Positions 52,694 through 62,005 of a stretch of DNA of 64,000 nucleotides are shown here, one piece after another (the first letter of the stretch is position 1; every line of letters starts with the position of its first letter). The position numbers and the translations under genes were made by a program. Origin of the DNA: Sporomusa silvacetica DSM 10669 (GTDB lineage Bacteria; Bacillota; Negativicutes; Sporomusales; Sporomusaceae); contig NZ_LSLK01000074.1 in NCBI RefSeq assembly GCF_002257705.1, positions 124,001-188,000 on the forward strand. Direction: 5' to 3'. The notes beneath the pieces were generated by a model. It did no database searches and was not told where the DNA came from. It worked only from the letters and a program-made list of their open reading frames with translations.

Positions 52694-52745
52694 TTGGAAT
52701 AGCAAAATCCGCGCCAAATGGCGCGGATTTTGCTATTCCAATTAC
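52690..52745. terminator. 26-bp perfect inverted repeat, bidirectional terminator
   Basis: Arms 52690-52715 and 52720-52745 pair without mismatch around AAAT. It includes the stop codon of the 94-aa gene and ends 9 bp before the convergent CAP-domain gene's stop. Confidence 0.85.
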
Positions 52746-52753
52746 AAGTATTC

Positions 52754-53455
52754 CTATTTTTTGATAAACTCTTGCACTACATACACAGACCCTGCAGTAT
52801 TAGTACGAACGCCAATACCCACATCAGTATAGTTGGAGTTCAAAATATTGGCACGATGACCGGAGCTGTTCATAAAGGCTTTTTCAGCAGCCGTTACATT
52901 ACTGTTGATGGCCAGATTCTCACCGGCAGCGCTGTAGCTAATACCCGCTTGCTTCATACGATCGAAAGGGGATTGTCCTTCCGGATTGTAGTGCGAAAAA
53001 TAATTACGATTAATCATATCCTGTCCATATTTTTCTGCTAAACGCACCAGGTTCATGTTGATTTTGAGCCCTGGCAGACCATTGGCTGCGCGGTCAGCGT
53101 TTAATAATTGAAACGCTTTGGCTTCATCGGCTGTAAGCCCTGAGGTAGTTGTTGTCGACTGAGATGTTGAGCCTGTAGTAGAAGTACCCGGCGTAGTAGT
53201 AGGTGTCGTCGTCGGAGTAGTATTTTTTGTTGTTGACTCACTACTGCCACCCTTTTTTCCACCAACGACCATAGCCAGTAAACCAAGGGCTACTAAACCG
53301 CCAATAGCTGCCTTGTCATCTCCATTTTGAACAGATTCTTCTTTTACCTCTGCCGCATAAGCAGTTGTCGCCCATGCACCACCAAAAGAGGTAGTAAGCA
53401 GCGACATTATCATCAACCCGAAAATTGTTTTAGTTACCCTTTTTTTAATCTTCAT
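52754..53455 (-). CDS. Secreted CAP-domain protein (YkwD/SafA-associated type)
   Basis: 233 aa. Signal peptide of about 29 residues (KKRVTKTIFGLMIMSLLTTS) with cleavage near AWA-TTAYAA. A Gly-rich hydrophobic stretch (ALGLLAMVVGGKKGG) and a Thr/Ser/Pro linker precede the CAP domain (about 105-233): AFQLLNADRAANGLPGLKIN, FSHYNPEG, AAGENLAIN and GHRANILNSNYTDVGIGV. CAP proteins of this type are found in Firmicutes spores and envelopes; the enzymatic role is unknown. Confidence 0.88.
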   Translation of the reverse strand: MKIKKRVTKTIFGLMIMSLLTTSFGGAWATTAYAAEVKEESVQNGDDKAAIGGLVALGLLAMVVGGKKGGSSESTTKNTTPTTTPTTTPGTSTTGSTSQSTTTTSGLTADEAKAFQLLNADRAANGLPGLKINMNLVRLAEKYGQDMINRNYFSHYNPEGQSPFDRMKQAGISYSAAGENLAINSNVTAAEKAFMNSSGHRANILNSNYTDVGIGVRTNTAGSVYVVQEFIKK

Positions 53456-53636
53456 TAATTTTACATAACCAACCTTCTAGTGTTTGTTTTTAGGGATATA
53501 GCGCCATTTATATTGGCATTTATTTAGTTGCAAACTGATCAATCAGTCTGATGTTATGTAATATTCGACCCTTTTGTGTAAATTCCTGTTTCTAGGCATA
53601 TAACAATTTATGTATGAAGGAAAGAGGATGTTACTA

Positions 53637-55373
53637 TTAACATCGCCGCTTCGCCGATTTGCCCTTGCTAATGCTCTGCTCAATATACAGACTATCGCCT
53701 ACAGATAACCCATATATCTCATAGACTACTTTATTCAGTTCATTATAAATACCATTATCTTCAATTCCCCAGCCACCCTGCTCAGCCAACTGTCTTGCTA
53801 ACTGAGCTAACGAACTGGCACGCTGCTGGTCAATGATTAGCGGCAGCTTTTCCACCATTTCAATATCCACTTGCGCCATAGATCGCCCTTTTTCCAAAGT
53901 CACAGTCTGGTAGTAAAAATTCATTAACCGGGAATTAAGAATAGCCACCAAATATTCTAAACTAAGCTCACCTTTATCTACCACCAGCGAATGAATATTA
54001 TTCAGATGGTAATATCCCGATTTGTCTACAGCAGCAATTAGACTATCGCCTGTCTGCCTGAGGAAAATCTTGGGCCCAGCCATGACCTCCCCATCCCAAC
54101 CGCCTTTATTTAGTTTGGTCGGATCAACGTCCAACCAGTCACCCTGATAGGAAAGGGCAAAAGGCAATACCTGTCCTGAGGATATCAGCCCTGGTCGCCA
54201 GGTACTGCCTTGCCTCATCTTACTTTTTATATCTGCCTGCACAGTAAGCGAACGCATGCCTGTCCTGATTTTTGTTATATCTCCAAACCGACAGGGGGCT
54301 TGATCCAGCTTATCAACAATATCTTTATCCCTTGCCAAGAAAAACAACCGAAACCGTTTATACACCTGCTCAGAAAAATACGCCTGCGGATATTGATAGG
54401 CAGTAGGCTCGATCTCTGCTTCATTAATCTTCTTGACCGTTACTACGGCCGTTGATTTGGCTTCCTCGCTACTTTCTTTTTGCAAAATGGTAATAGCCGG
54501 AATTCCCACTACCACGCCGTCAAACACCTTCGCATTCACCAATGCCAGTTCTTGTACCCTACAATTATCGAGAATAAACTCGCGAATTTTAGAATAGTAG
54601 CGCCCTAGCAGATAGCTGTCAGGCGTAATATAGCCGAGATAGCCCCCTGGCTTTAGCGCCAAAATACCACGTTCCAAAAATAGCGCATAATAGCTAAGTT
54701 TATACTGCGCCGAATGGGGATAGTTCATCCGCAAATACTGCGCCTGCTCGGCAGTCACTTTACCTACCCGGTTTAATCCAAAACTGATATAGGGTGGATT
54801 ACCAATAACATAATCATATTTTCGCGTCCAGAAATCGGCTAGCCGCAAACGGTCATTGTCGGTACAACCGTCCATCTCTATCAGATTATCTTCCCATTTG
54901 ATTAGACTGTCACCGGTAAGCAAATTCATAATATCCGCATCAAGTGACGACAATGCTGCTTGCTTTTCCACCAATCGCTCTTGCGCCCTATTTATTGCAG
55001 CTTCATCCATATCAGCTCCATATAAACAATAGTGGACAATGTGGTAATGCAGGTTCTCCCTACGCCAGTAGGATCGGCCATCAAGATAATATTCGGTCAT
55101 AACGGTCTTGATCATGTATCGCTGCTCAGCATACTGGGCGCGCAATGCAGGCAGGTTCTCAGCAAACTTAGCCAGCAGCAAATCATAGGCTGCCACCAAA
55201 AAGTTGCCTGACCCACAGGCTGGATCAAGAACCCGCGGTACCGGATTTGCCACTATATCATGATGCGCCAGCGTCCGTGCCAGAATATAGTTCACAATAT
55301 GTACTGGCGTATAAAAAACGCCGCCAGCCTTACAGGCATTCCTACTGCCTTGTTGCTCTCCTATTACTACCAC
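53637..55373 (-). CDS. Orphan N6-adenine DNA methyltransferase (Eco57I/CamA-like)
   Basis: 578 aa from GTG 55373, six bases after GGAGG (ATG 55388 would add five). GGVFYTP (17-23) and DPACGSGNF (50-58, SAM motif I) lead to NPPY (192-195, catalytic motif IV); the C-terminal half (after about 330) is a target-recognition domain. Of type II gamma order. No restriction gene is next to it. Size and layout resemble CamA of Clostridioides difficile (about 577 aa), an orphan methyltransferase needed for normal sporulation, and here it adjoins yabG. The comparison is from memory. Confidence 0.85.
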   Translation of the reverse strand: MVVIGEQQGSRNACKAGGVFYTPVHIVNYILARTLAHHDIVANPVPRVLDPACGSGNFLVAAYDLLLAKFAENLPALRAQYAEQRYMIKTVMTEYYLDGRSYWRRENLHYHIVHYCLYGADMDEAAINRAQERLVEKQAALSSLDADIMNLLTGDSLIKWEDNLIEMDGCTDNDRLRLADFWTRKYDYVIGNPPYISFGLNRVGKVTAEQAQYLRMNYPHSAQYKLSYYALFLERGILALKPGGYLGYITPDSYLLGRYYSKIREFILDNCRVQELALVNAKVFDGVVVGIPAITILQKESSEEAKSTAVVTVKKINEAEIEPTAYQYPQAYFSEQVYKRFRLFFLARDKDIVDKLDQAPCRFGDITKIRTGMRSLTVQADIKSKMRQGSTWRPGLISSGQVLPFALSYQGDWLDVDPTKLNKGGWDGEVMAGPKIFLRQTGDSLIAAVDKSGYYHLNNIHSLVVDKGELSLEYLVAILNSRLMNFYYQTVTLEKGRSMAQVDIEMVEKLPLIIDQQRASSLAQLARQLAEQGGWGIEDNGIYNELNKVVYEIYGLSVGDSLYIEQSISKGKSAKRRC

Positions 55374-55469
55374 ATTAGACCTCCACATACATTTAGTATT
55401 TCAACAAGATAATAGGTTCGTTAAAATAGTTATCTTTCCCTTTTTACTGCGGAATATATAGGTCTGATG

Positions 55470-56345
55470 TTATTTAATAGGCGTTTTCGGCATACCTAAC
55501 CGGAATGTTCCTCTGGTCTCCAGACCACCTACGCCATCAACTCCGGTTACTGATGCCGTAATAGCGTCACTTACATCAACTATCCGGTTTATCGGTGTGA
55601 AAGCTACCTTTTCCGCAATAAATACCGGGTCATACGCATGAATAAAAATGCGGTTAGGTGAGCTGGCGAAGTTGGCGCCCGCGGATAAAATAGCTTCAAA
55701 ATGTGATTGACAAGCTCCGGCAAATATAACTAATTCATCGCGGGAAGGCTCAACTAGGCGGGCTTTTTTTACAGCTGCCACAAAGTGTTTCGAGTTGCGG
55801 TAGTTATTGATATCATTTATATCCTTTTTACCATTGCCAATTAAGGCATCATGACCTGTAAACACCAGAATATCCGGCCGGATTTCTTCTAATAAATTGA
55901 TAATAACGTCCGCTTGTTTATTTTCTTCCACCCAACGGCCCTCTGCCTGAAGATTAAGTTGGTTGTAGGTTTTCAAGCACATTTTAAGGTATTCCTCGTC
56001 ACCGTCAAGATGCAATACCCGGCCAGGCAAATCAAAATAAGTGAATTTCTTGGTGGCCTCAGACCGCTTTAATTCAATTTGTTCCCGTTCACGGCTGCGG
56101 CGTACCAGGACCTGCCGCAGGGTATTGTTATGCATAGTTTCCATGCGAACAATTTCATTGCGTAAATGTTCTGCTTCAATCGGCTCTAAATCATCGATAG
56201 GCGAATCAGCCATTAGCCGTAAATGTAGTCCCTTTAGCACGCAGTGTGTTTGTTGGGTATCGTCGACAAATATGTCAGTTACCTTAAAAACAATATCGCC
56301 GCCATGAGATTTTCTAATAACTAGGTCGCCTATTTGAATGTCCAC
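55470..56345 (-). CDS. yabG: Sporulation-specific protease YabG
   Basis: 291 aa, colinear with YabG of Bacillus and Clostridia: GDLVIRKSHGGDIVFKVTDI at the N-terminus, RPDILVFTGHDAL with a conserved His and FAGACQSHFEAILSAGANFA with the probable nucleophilic Cys. The cysteine protease trims coat and cortex-related proteins in the mother cell. In B. subtilis it lies next to ksgA, as here, except that a glycosyltransferase gene intervenes. Confidence 0.94.
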   Translation of the reverse strand: MDIQIGDLVIRKSHGGDIVFKVTDIFVDDTQQTHCVLKGLHLRLMADSPIDDLEPIEAEHLRNEIVRMETMHNNTLRQVLVRRSREREQIELKRSEATKKFTYFDLPGRVLHLDGDEEYLKMCLKTYNQLNLQAEGRWVEENKQADVIINLLEEIRPDILVFTGHDALIGNGKKDINDINNYRNSKHFVAAVKKARLVEPSRDELVIFAGACQSHFEAILSAGANFASSPNRIFIHAYDPVFIAEKVAFTPINRIVDVSDAITASVTGVDGVGGLETRGTFRLGMPKTPIK

Positions 56346-56531
56346 CTTAATCCCCCCCTTAGCCAGTGGCTATAACTATTACATCCTATGTAGCGCTTAG
56401 CTAAAGTGCCACAAAATTACTGGCTGCACCTGGTGGCAAATGCCGTCTCTCCGTTATATACTATAGTGAGCCCTCATAAGGCTGCTTTCAGCATACATTT
56501 CTACACGCATCCTTACTCCGAGGTGATGGAC

Positions 56532-57332
56532 GTGATTTGCGTGGTCGTTCCGGCCAAAAATGAGGGAGGGCGCATTAGCACTGTATTGCAAAATCTGGGA
56601 ACATTGCCGATTGACCACATTATTTTAGTGGCCAATGGCTCCAAAGACAGTACAATGCGCGAAGTTTTACAAATGCGTCTTCCAAAACTCCAAATTATCT
56701 ATTTCCATGAATGTTTAGGCATTGACACGCCCCGCGCCATTGGTGCTAAAGTGGCTTTGTCATTGGGCAGCGATGTTGTCATTTTTGTTGATGGCGACAT
56801 GGTAGGTACTTTTAATGAGAATTTGATGGAGCTGGTTGATGGCGTATTGTTGAAACACCTGGATATGGCCTTAACCAATTGTTATCCTTCTCCGCCTCGC
56901 CATATCGAACGCTATAACCCTACTTTTCAATGGCGTCTTAATCTTAATAAAGAGTTGGGACTTGATAAAAAAATTAATTTAGCCAGCCCGGCCCATGGCC
57001 CCCACGCCGTCTCCCGCCGTCTCCTGGAAACAGTGCCCTTGCGTGAGCTGGCTATTCCCCCTGTTACCATGGCGCTTGCGCGCATGCACAAGCTGAAAAT
57101 TGATGTAGCCACTATCATTCCCCACTACCGTCTAGGCTCCTCTGTGAAAAATCAAATTCATACCAACAAAATCATTGATACCATTGTCGGCGATTGCCTG
57201 GAAGCCATTGCCGCCTTTCATGACCAAAGTCGCAACCGTCAATGGCAGAACAAAACCTACCTGGGTTATCATATTGACCGACGCTTAGATTTGTTAGATA
57301 CGTTTCTTAACGAAAAGCCCTGCTCAAAATGA
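56532..57332 (+). CDS. Family 2-like glycosyltransferase
   Basis: About 266 aa from GTG 56532, eight bases after GAGG (ATG 56526 is the alternative; the frame further upstream has no signal). VICVVVPAKNEGGRISTVLQ and VVIFVDGDM (DxD-like metal site) identify a GT-A fold transferase. No membrane segment. The substrate is unknown, but the place between yabG and ksgA suggests a role in spore or envelope polysaccharide. It is the only plus-strand gene in this part of the block. Confidence 0.82.
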   Translation: MICVVVPAKNEGGRISTVLQNLGTLPIDHIILVANGSKDSTMREVLQMRLPKLQIIYFHECLGIDTPRAIGAKVALSLGSDVVIFVDGDMVGTFNENLMELVDGVLLKHLDMALTNCYPSPPRHIERYNPTFQWRLNLNKELGLDKKINLASPAHGPHAVSRRLLETVPLRELAIPPVTMALARMHKLKIDVATIIPHYRLGSSVKNQIHTNKIIDTIVGDCLEAIAAFHDQSRNRQWQNKTYLGYHIDRRLDLLDTFLNEKPCSK

Positions 57333-57342
57333 GCAGGGCTTT
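57314..57342. terminator. Bidirectional terminator between glycosyltransferase and ksgA
   Basis: AAAGCCCTGCTC pairs with GAGCAGGGCTTT around AAAAT; the glycosyltransferase stop codon is in the stem. It serves both convergent genes. Confidence 0.88.
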
Positions 57343-57360
57343 AAGGTTTTTTAATTTCAC

Positions 57361-58224
57361 TTAGCTATCACTTACTAATTTTGACCAGGCGTTAGCAATA
57401 GCGGCAAACTCGGCCAGCGATAATTGCTCGCCACGACGCCCACCATCTATTTGGGCTTGCGTCAGTACTTGCTCCAACTCTTCTTTGCTAAGGCCAGCCG
57501 CCTTAAGGCCATTAGCCAAGGTTTTCCGGCGCTGAGCAAAAGCGGCCTTAACAACCCGGAAAAACATTTTTTCACTAACAAGCTCAACCGGCGGCACAGT
57601 ACGCACAGTACAACGGATAACGGCCGATTCTACAGCAGGTTTCGGAATAAAAGCCTGCGGTGGCACAATAAACATAATTTCCGGCTCTGTATAATACTGA
57701 ACAGCTACTGACAGTGACCCATAATCCTTGCCGCCAGGTTTGGCCACCATACGCTGCGCCACTTCTTTTTGTACCATAGTGACAAGCAGTTCGACAGGCA
57801 GCCTTTCCTCCAGAAATTTCATGATAATAGGAGTCGTAATATAGTAGGGCAAATTAGCGACAACTTTGTATTTTTCTTTGTTTATTTCCCGGGAAATGTC
57901 AATTTTTAAAATATCACCATGAATAACCCTGACATTATTATACCCTTCCAGCGTCTTACCAAGGATCTCCAGCAGACGACGGTCAAGCTCAACTGCAGTA
58001 ACCTCGGCCCCCGCTTCGGCTAGTCCCTGGGTCAACGTGCCAATCCCCGGTCCAATCTCAAGCACAGGTTCACCTTCACAAACGTTAGCAGCCGACACAA
58101 TTCCTGCCACGACATTGTTGTCAATCAGGAAATTTTGCCCTAATTTTTTGCTCATATGAATACCAAAGGTTTTTAATATATGTAAAGTTACCTCTTTTTG
58201 TGCAATACACGGCTTAATCGCCAT
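57361..58224 (-). CDS. ksgA: 16S rRNA dimethyladenosine transferase
   Basis: 287 aa from ATG 58224 (GGAGG nine bases upstream). KKLGQNFLIDNNVVAGIV, EIGPGIGTLTQGLAEAGAEV (SAM motif) and NLPYYITTPIIMKFL (catalytic NLPY) are diagnostic. It dimethylates two adenines near the 3' end of 16S rRNA. The start overlaps the end of rnmV by 11 bp, as in Bacillus rnmV-ksgA. Confidence 0.97.
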   Translation of the reverse strand: MAIKPCIAQKEVTLHILKTFGIHMSKKLGQNFLIDNNVVAGIVSAANVCEGEPVLEIGPGIGTLTQGLAEAGAEVTAVELDRRLLEILGKTLEGYNNVRVIHGDILKIDISREINKEKYKVVANLPYYITTPIIMKFLEERLPVELLVTMVQKEVAQRMVAKPGGKDYGSLSVAVQYYTEPEIMFIVPPQAFIPKPAVESAVIRCTVRTVPPVELVSEKMFFRVVKAAFAQRRKTLANGLKAAGLSKEELEQVLTQAQIDGGRRGEQLSLAEFAAIANAWSKLVSDS

Positions 58225-58795
58225 AATATGGTTCCTCCACACCGCTACTTCGATTAGCAGCATCATCCAACTTATTTAATGCCCCGGCAAATTCGGCGCG
58301 GGTAACGCCATAATGATTGAGCCGATAAAAAAAACCCTTAGCATTAGCATAGCCGATACCCAGACTTTCACCAACCGCCGCCCGGCGGATAGTGGCGTCC
58401 GGCACACCAGTCAATCTATTTATTATAATATCCTGCCAGCTAAACTCACTTGATGGCTGCCACTCATGCAGCCGCACTTTACTAAGCGCATCTCGAATGG
58501 CCTCCGGCGAGGCCTGTTCAATGCCAATATCATCATTCGCAGAGGCTTGTTCTCTTGGTACAAACGCATGCTTAGCTTCGGCAAAGCGTTGGGCTAAGTA
58601 TTTACGAATGCGCTCACCCGCACTGTCCGGATCAGTCAGAATGATAATCCCCCGCCGTTTATAGGCATCATCAATCCGGCTTATGGTACGCGGCAATAGG
58701 TTAAACCCATCTGTAGCAATACATTCTGCATCCACTGCCCGCTTAACGGCAGCAATGTCCTGTTTGCCCTCAACTACTATTACTTCTTTAATCAT
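58214..58795 (-). CDS. rnmV: Ribonuclease M5
   Basis: 193 aa from ATG 58795, which has GGAG upstream (58807 is the alternative). The Toprim domain is MIKEVIVVEGKQDIAAVKRA with the catalytic Glu and ILTDPDSAGERIRKYL with the DxD. It matures 5S rRNA precursors in Firmicutes. It precedes ksgA. Confidence 0.94.
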   Translation of the reverse strand: MIKEVIVVEGKQDIAAVKRAVDAECIATDGFNLLPRTISRIDDAYKRRGIIILTDPDSAGERIRKYLAQRFAEAKHAFVPREQASANDDIGIEQASPEAIRDALSKVRLHEWQPSSEFSWQDIIINRLTGVPDATIRRAAVGESLGIGYANAKGFFYRLNHYGVTRAEFAGALNKLDDAANRSSGVEEPYYGD

Positions 58796-58869
58796 TTCGC
58801 TCTCCATCTTTTTAACGTAACACGCAATATGAATATAGTATCACATTTAGCGCTTTTTTATCTATAGTG

Positions 58870-60609
58870 TTATAAAGTAAGCATACTCCAACACCCGGCT
58901 CCATCCAGGGTCAATTTCTTTTTGTGATAGCTGTTTAGCGTACCCCGGTGACCAACGCTGATCATGGCCGTATTTTGCAGATGTTCACACAGTAATTTGT
59001 ACAATACACGTTCTGTAGGTTCATCAAGAGCTGATGTCGCCTCATCCATAAACAGCCACTCAGGCTTATGAATAAGAGCCCGCACAAAAGCAATCCGTTG
59101 CTGCTCGCCCAGCGACAGCACATGTGACCATTCTTCCACCCTATTAAGCTGATCCTTCAGCCCCTCCAGTTTACACAGGGACATAGCAGTATAAATGTCT
59201 TCATCACTAACCGGCTGCCGAGGGCCCGGGTAGAGCAATACCTCCCGCAACGTGCCAAGCGGCAGGTAGGCTTTTTGCGGAAGAAACAGGGAACTTTGGC
59301 CTTCAGGCACAGTTATATCTCCCTGAGCATATGGCCATAAGCCGGAAAGCGTCCGTAGCAGCGTACTTTTACCGCTGCCAGAGGGACCGGCCACCAGCAG
59401 AGAATCGCCTGCTGTCAATGACAAATTGAGTTTTGACAACAACAGCCGTCCATCTGGCAAATAAATACTCAGGCCAGACATCGTCAATGCCGGAGTAGGC
59501 ACATGATGGATATCGGCACCGTTATCAGATAGCGCATTTACTTTCTCCATATTACCAACAAAGCCGGTTAGCCGATCAACCACCGACTTCCACTCGGCCA
59601 GCAAGGGGTAGCTTTCAACAAAAAACGATAACGCATCCTGCACTTTACCAAAGGCTGCTGCAGTCTGGATCAAGCCGCCAAGCTGAATCTCTTTGGCAAA
59701 GTACCGCGGAGCAGCTACTAAAAACGGAAAAATAATTGCAATTTGTGCATAGCCTGAGGTAAACCAAGTCAGTTGTTTCTGGCGTTTCATAATCTGCCAG
59801 AAATTATCCAAGACGCTTCCGAATCTGCCCATAAACGACTGACCTTCCCTGGATTCACCGCCATAAAAGGCAATGCTCTCACTATTTTCTCTCAGTCGTA
59901 CCAAACTAAAACGGAAATCAGCTTCAAAGCGCTGCTGATCAAAATTGAGCTTGGTTAACGGTTTACCAATCTTGTGAGCCAGCCAAGTTCCGACAACCGC
60001 ATACAATATGGCAACCCATACCATATACCCGGAGATCGTCACTTCTGTCCCGCCTACAGGAATTGTAAGTGTACCTGACAACTGCCACAAGATAGCGATA
60101 AAGGATACTAGTGTAACCACGGCTTTTAAGAGACCCAACGACAGCCGCAGGGTGTAATTGGTAAACAGTCGTAAATCTTCACTAATACGCTGGTCAGGAT
60201 TATCGGTGCTATTCTCGATAAGCTGCAGCCGGTAATAGGTCTGTTTTGCCAGCCAACTGTCCAAATATTGCTGCGTCATCCATCGCCGCCATTTTATCTC
60301 CAGCATCTGCTGCAGGTAAAGCTGGTACACAGCGACAATAATATAAATACCAGCCAATACGCAAAACTCAAGCTGGGCGCTGAAAAATTCCTCTATATCT
60401 AAATTCTGCAGGGCGTTATAAAACCGGTTATTCCATGTATTTAATAATACCAAAATATAGACATAGGCTAGATTCAGCGTCACAATTACCGCCGTTAGTC
60501 CCCATGCCCGCCACTTCTCCTCTGAAGACCAATAGCCACGGGCCAATTGCCAACAATCTTTCACAAAACCGAGGTTAATGCCAGTCAATAACACCATTCC
60601 CTTCACCAC
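58870..60609 (-). CDS. ABC transporter, ABC_membrane_2/SbmA-BacA-like with fused ATPase
   Basis: 579 aa; the start could be slightly internal. The first 300 residues contain six helices of the SbmA/BacA-like type with WRRWMTQQYLDSWLAKQTYY and NPDQRISEDLRLF, typical for ABCD-like proteins. The ATPase (about 375-579) has Walker A VAGPSGSGKSTLL, signature LSLGEQQRIAFVRA and Walker B WLFMDEATSA. It moves peptides, antibiotics or a vitamin in relatives; substrate unknown. It is inserted between rnmV and yabE in the conserved order. Confidence 0.9.
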   Translation of the reverse strand: MVKGMVLLTGINLGFVKDCWQLARGYWSSEEKWRAWGLTAVIVTLNLAYVYILVLLNTWNNRFYNALQNLDIEEFFSAQLEFCVLAGIYIIVAVYQLYLQQMLEIKWRRWMTQQYLDSWLAKQTYYRLQLIENSTDNPDQRISEDLRLFTNYTLRLSLGLLKAVVTLVSFIAILWQLSGTLTIPVGGTEVTISGYMVWVAILYAVVGTWLAHKIGKPLTKLNFDQQRFEADFRFSLVRLRENSESIAFYGGESREGQSFMGRFGSVLDNFWQIMKRQKQLTWFTSGYAQIAIIFPFLVAAPRYFAKEIQLGGLIQTAAAFGKVQDALSFFVESYPLLAEWKSVVDRLTGFVGNMEKVNALSDNGADIHHVPTPALTMSGLSIYLPDGRLLLSKLNLSLTAGDSLLVAGPSGSGKSTLLRTLSGLWPYAQGDITVPEGQSSLFLPQKAYLPLGTLREVLLYPGPRQPVSDEDIYTAMSLCKLEGLKDQLNRVEEWSHVLSLGEQQRIAFVRALIHKPEWLFMDEATSALDEPTERVLYKLLCEHLQNTAMISVGHRGTLNSYHKKKLTLDGAGCWSMLTL

Positions 60610-60715
60610 AAATGTAATTGTTCCTATTTCGTTGCCCGAGTTAGCTACTCCTTCTAAAGGCTGGAAAAATATAATTCAAAAAGGAAATGGCAGAGCACAA
60701 GACTCTGCCATTTCC

Positions 60716-61705
60716 TTACTCATCTAAGATATATACCTTTACTGTCCGGCGGCCAAACCGGTAGGCTTCACTGGCACTTTCCATACACAAATCAATTTTG
60801 TCACCAACAATGGCACCGCCAGTATCGGCTGCCAGCCCCATCCCATAGCCAGGAACATACACCCGGGTACCTAACGGAATAACGTCCGGATCAACAGCAA
60901 CAATACCATGACCGGCAGCAATTCCGGTGGCCGTCAATCCCTGGGATGATCCATCTGTGGGTAAATAGGCGCTGGCTTCCATATAGCGGACACCCCTAAA
61001 CCGCATCGCCCCCCGCGAGGTGTCTACCATATCCCGGGTTCCAACCCGGATGATTTGCGGTTTAGCACTTACTGCCACAACCTCGGACAGAACATCGGCA
61101 GAAACTTTAATACCATCTTCAAACTTAACGCGAACCGTGGCTTTCTTAAGACCATTCTCTCCTGCCTGCACAGTTTCTTCCACCCCTTTTTCCAGGGTAG
61201 GATCAGGTTGGCGAATAATCTGGTACAACTCAGGAATTTCCTGCTCCTCAATCTTCTCACTTAATGTAATGGCCTTAATGTTCATGCCGGCAATCGGCTT
61301 AGTGTCATCTCCCGGCATCAACCTTACCTTTTCTTGCGGTATTCCCGCCTGATTGGCAATATCGCGCACCGTGGGCTTAGCTGCAAGTAAATTAATATTT
61401 TTCCCTTGATATATAACTGTTACAGGTACGGCACGAAATACCTCAATGACTGTTCCGGTAGCCACACTGGTTGTCGACAACCTGATTTCATCTTCGGGAC
61501 TAAGTGTAATTCCAGCTTGTTGCAAGATTTTATACGGACTTGAGTACAAGGTACTGACAGTATAGTTTTGACCATCGGTAATAATATGTACCTGTTTATG
61601 TGCCCAAACAAATCCGGTTGCCACCAGTGATGCCAGCAGTAGCGCAAGAATCAACACTACTTTTCGCTGACCATACTTTGCTAGTATAGACCTTTCATCA
61701 CTCAT
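60716..61705 (-). CDS. yabE: DUF348-G5-3D domain cell-wall protein (YabE-like)
   Basis: 329 aa. One N-terminal helix (about 13-33), two DUF348 units (about 40-80, 95-130), a G5 domain (about 150-225) and a C-terminal 3D domain with TATGIAAGHGIVAVDPDVIP and AADTGGAIVGDKIDLCME, the three Asp forming the catalytic site of lytic-transglycosylase-like enzymes. It is probably a membrane-anchored muralytic or resuscitation-promoting-factor-like protein. Location between tatD and rnmV is the same as in B. subtilis. Confidence 0.9.
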   Translation of the reverse strand: MSDERSILAKYGQRKVVLILALLLASLVATGFVWAHKQVHIITDGQNYTVSTLYSSPYKILQQAGITLSPEDEIRLSTTSVATGTVIEVFRAVPVTVIYQGKNINLLAAKPTVRDIANQAGIPQEKVRLMPGDDTKPIAGMNIKAITLSEKIEEQEIPELYQIIRQPDPTLEKGVEETVQAGENGLKKATVRVKFEDGIKVSADVLSEVVAVSAKPQIIRVGTRDMVDTSRGAMRFRGVRYMEASAYLPTDGSSQGLTATGIAAGHGIVAVDPDVIPLGTRVYVPGYGMGLAADTGGAIVGDKIDLCMESASEAYRFGRRTVKVYILDE

Positions 61706-62005
61706 GAAATACCCCCTTTCTGCGAGCCATAGGATTATATCATAACTTGGTTAATAAGTCAATAAATTAACCATAATTATCCAGATATTGCTCGTATTAT
61801 TCCCAATTGTTTTAAATTTTATCCTCATAACTTATATTCCGCATGTCCAATCAAAACAAACATAAATATTTACAAGAGACATGCGGAATGTGTGAGTCAT
61901 AAAATAAAGAAATTCAGCGATATTCTATTACTGTAAAATATTCGCTGAACTTCCATTTTATTCCTGCTTGTATAAATTTTTTATTTTCCTTCTGACAGAT
62001 ACAAC
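61706..62005. other. Intergenic region with two stems
   Basis: 300 AT-rich bp. ATTCCGCATGTC (61836-61847) and its complement (61878-61889) form a 12-bp inverted repeat, and TTCAGCGA (61913-61920) pairs with TCGCTGAA (61942-61949) as the tatD terminator. No gene is seen. Confidence 0.6.
61901..61949 (-). terminator. Terminator of the metG-tatD operon
   Basis: On the minus strand TTCAGCGAATATT pairs with AATATCGCTGAA, followed by TTTCTTTATTTTAT. It begins about 55 bp after the tatD stop. Confidence 0.75.

Noticed and set aside
53637..55373. Restriction-modification system
   Set aside because: No endonuclease domain or neighbouring restriction gene is visible; neighbours are yabG and a CAP-domain gene.
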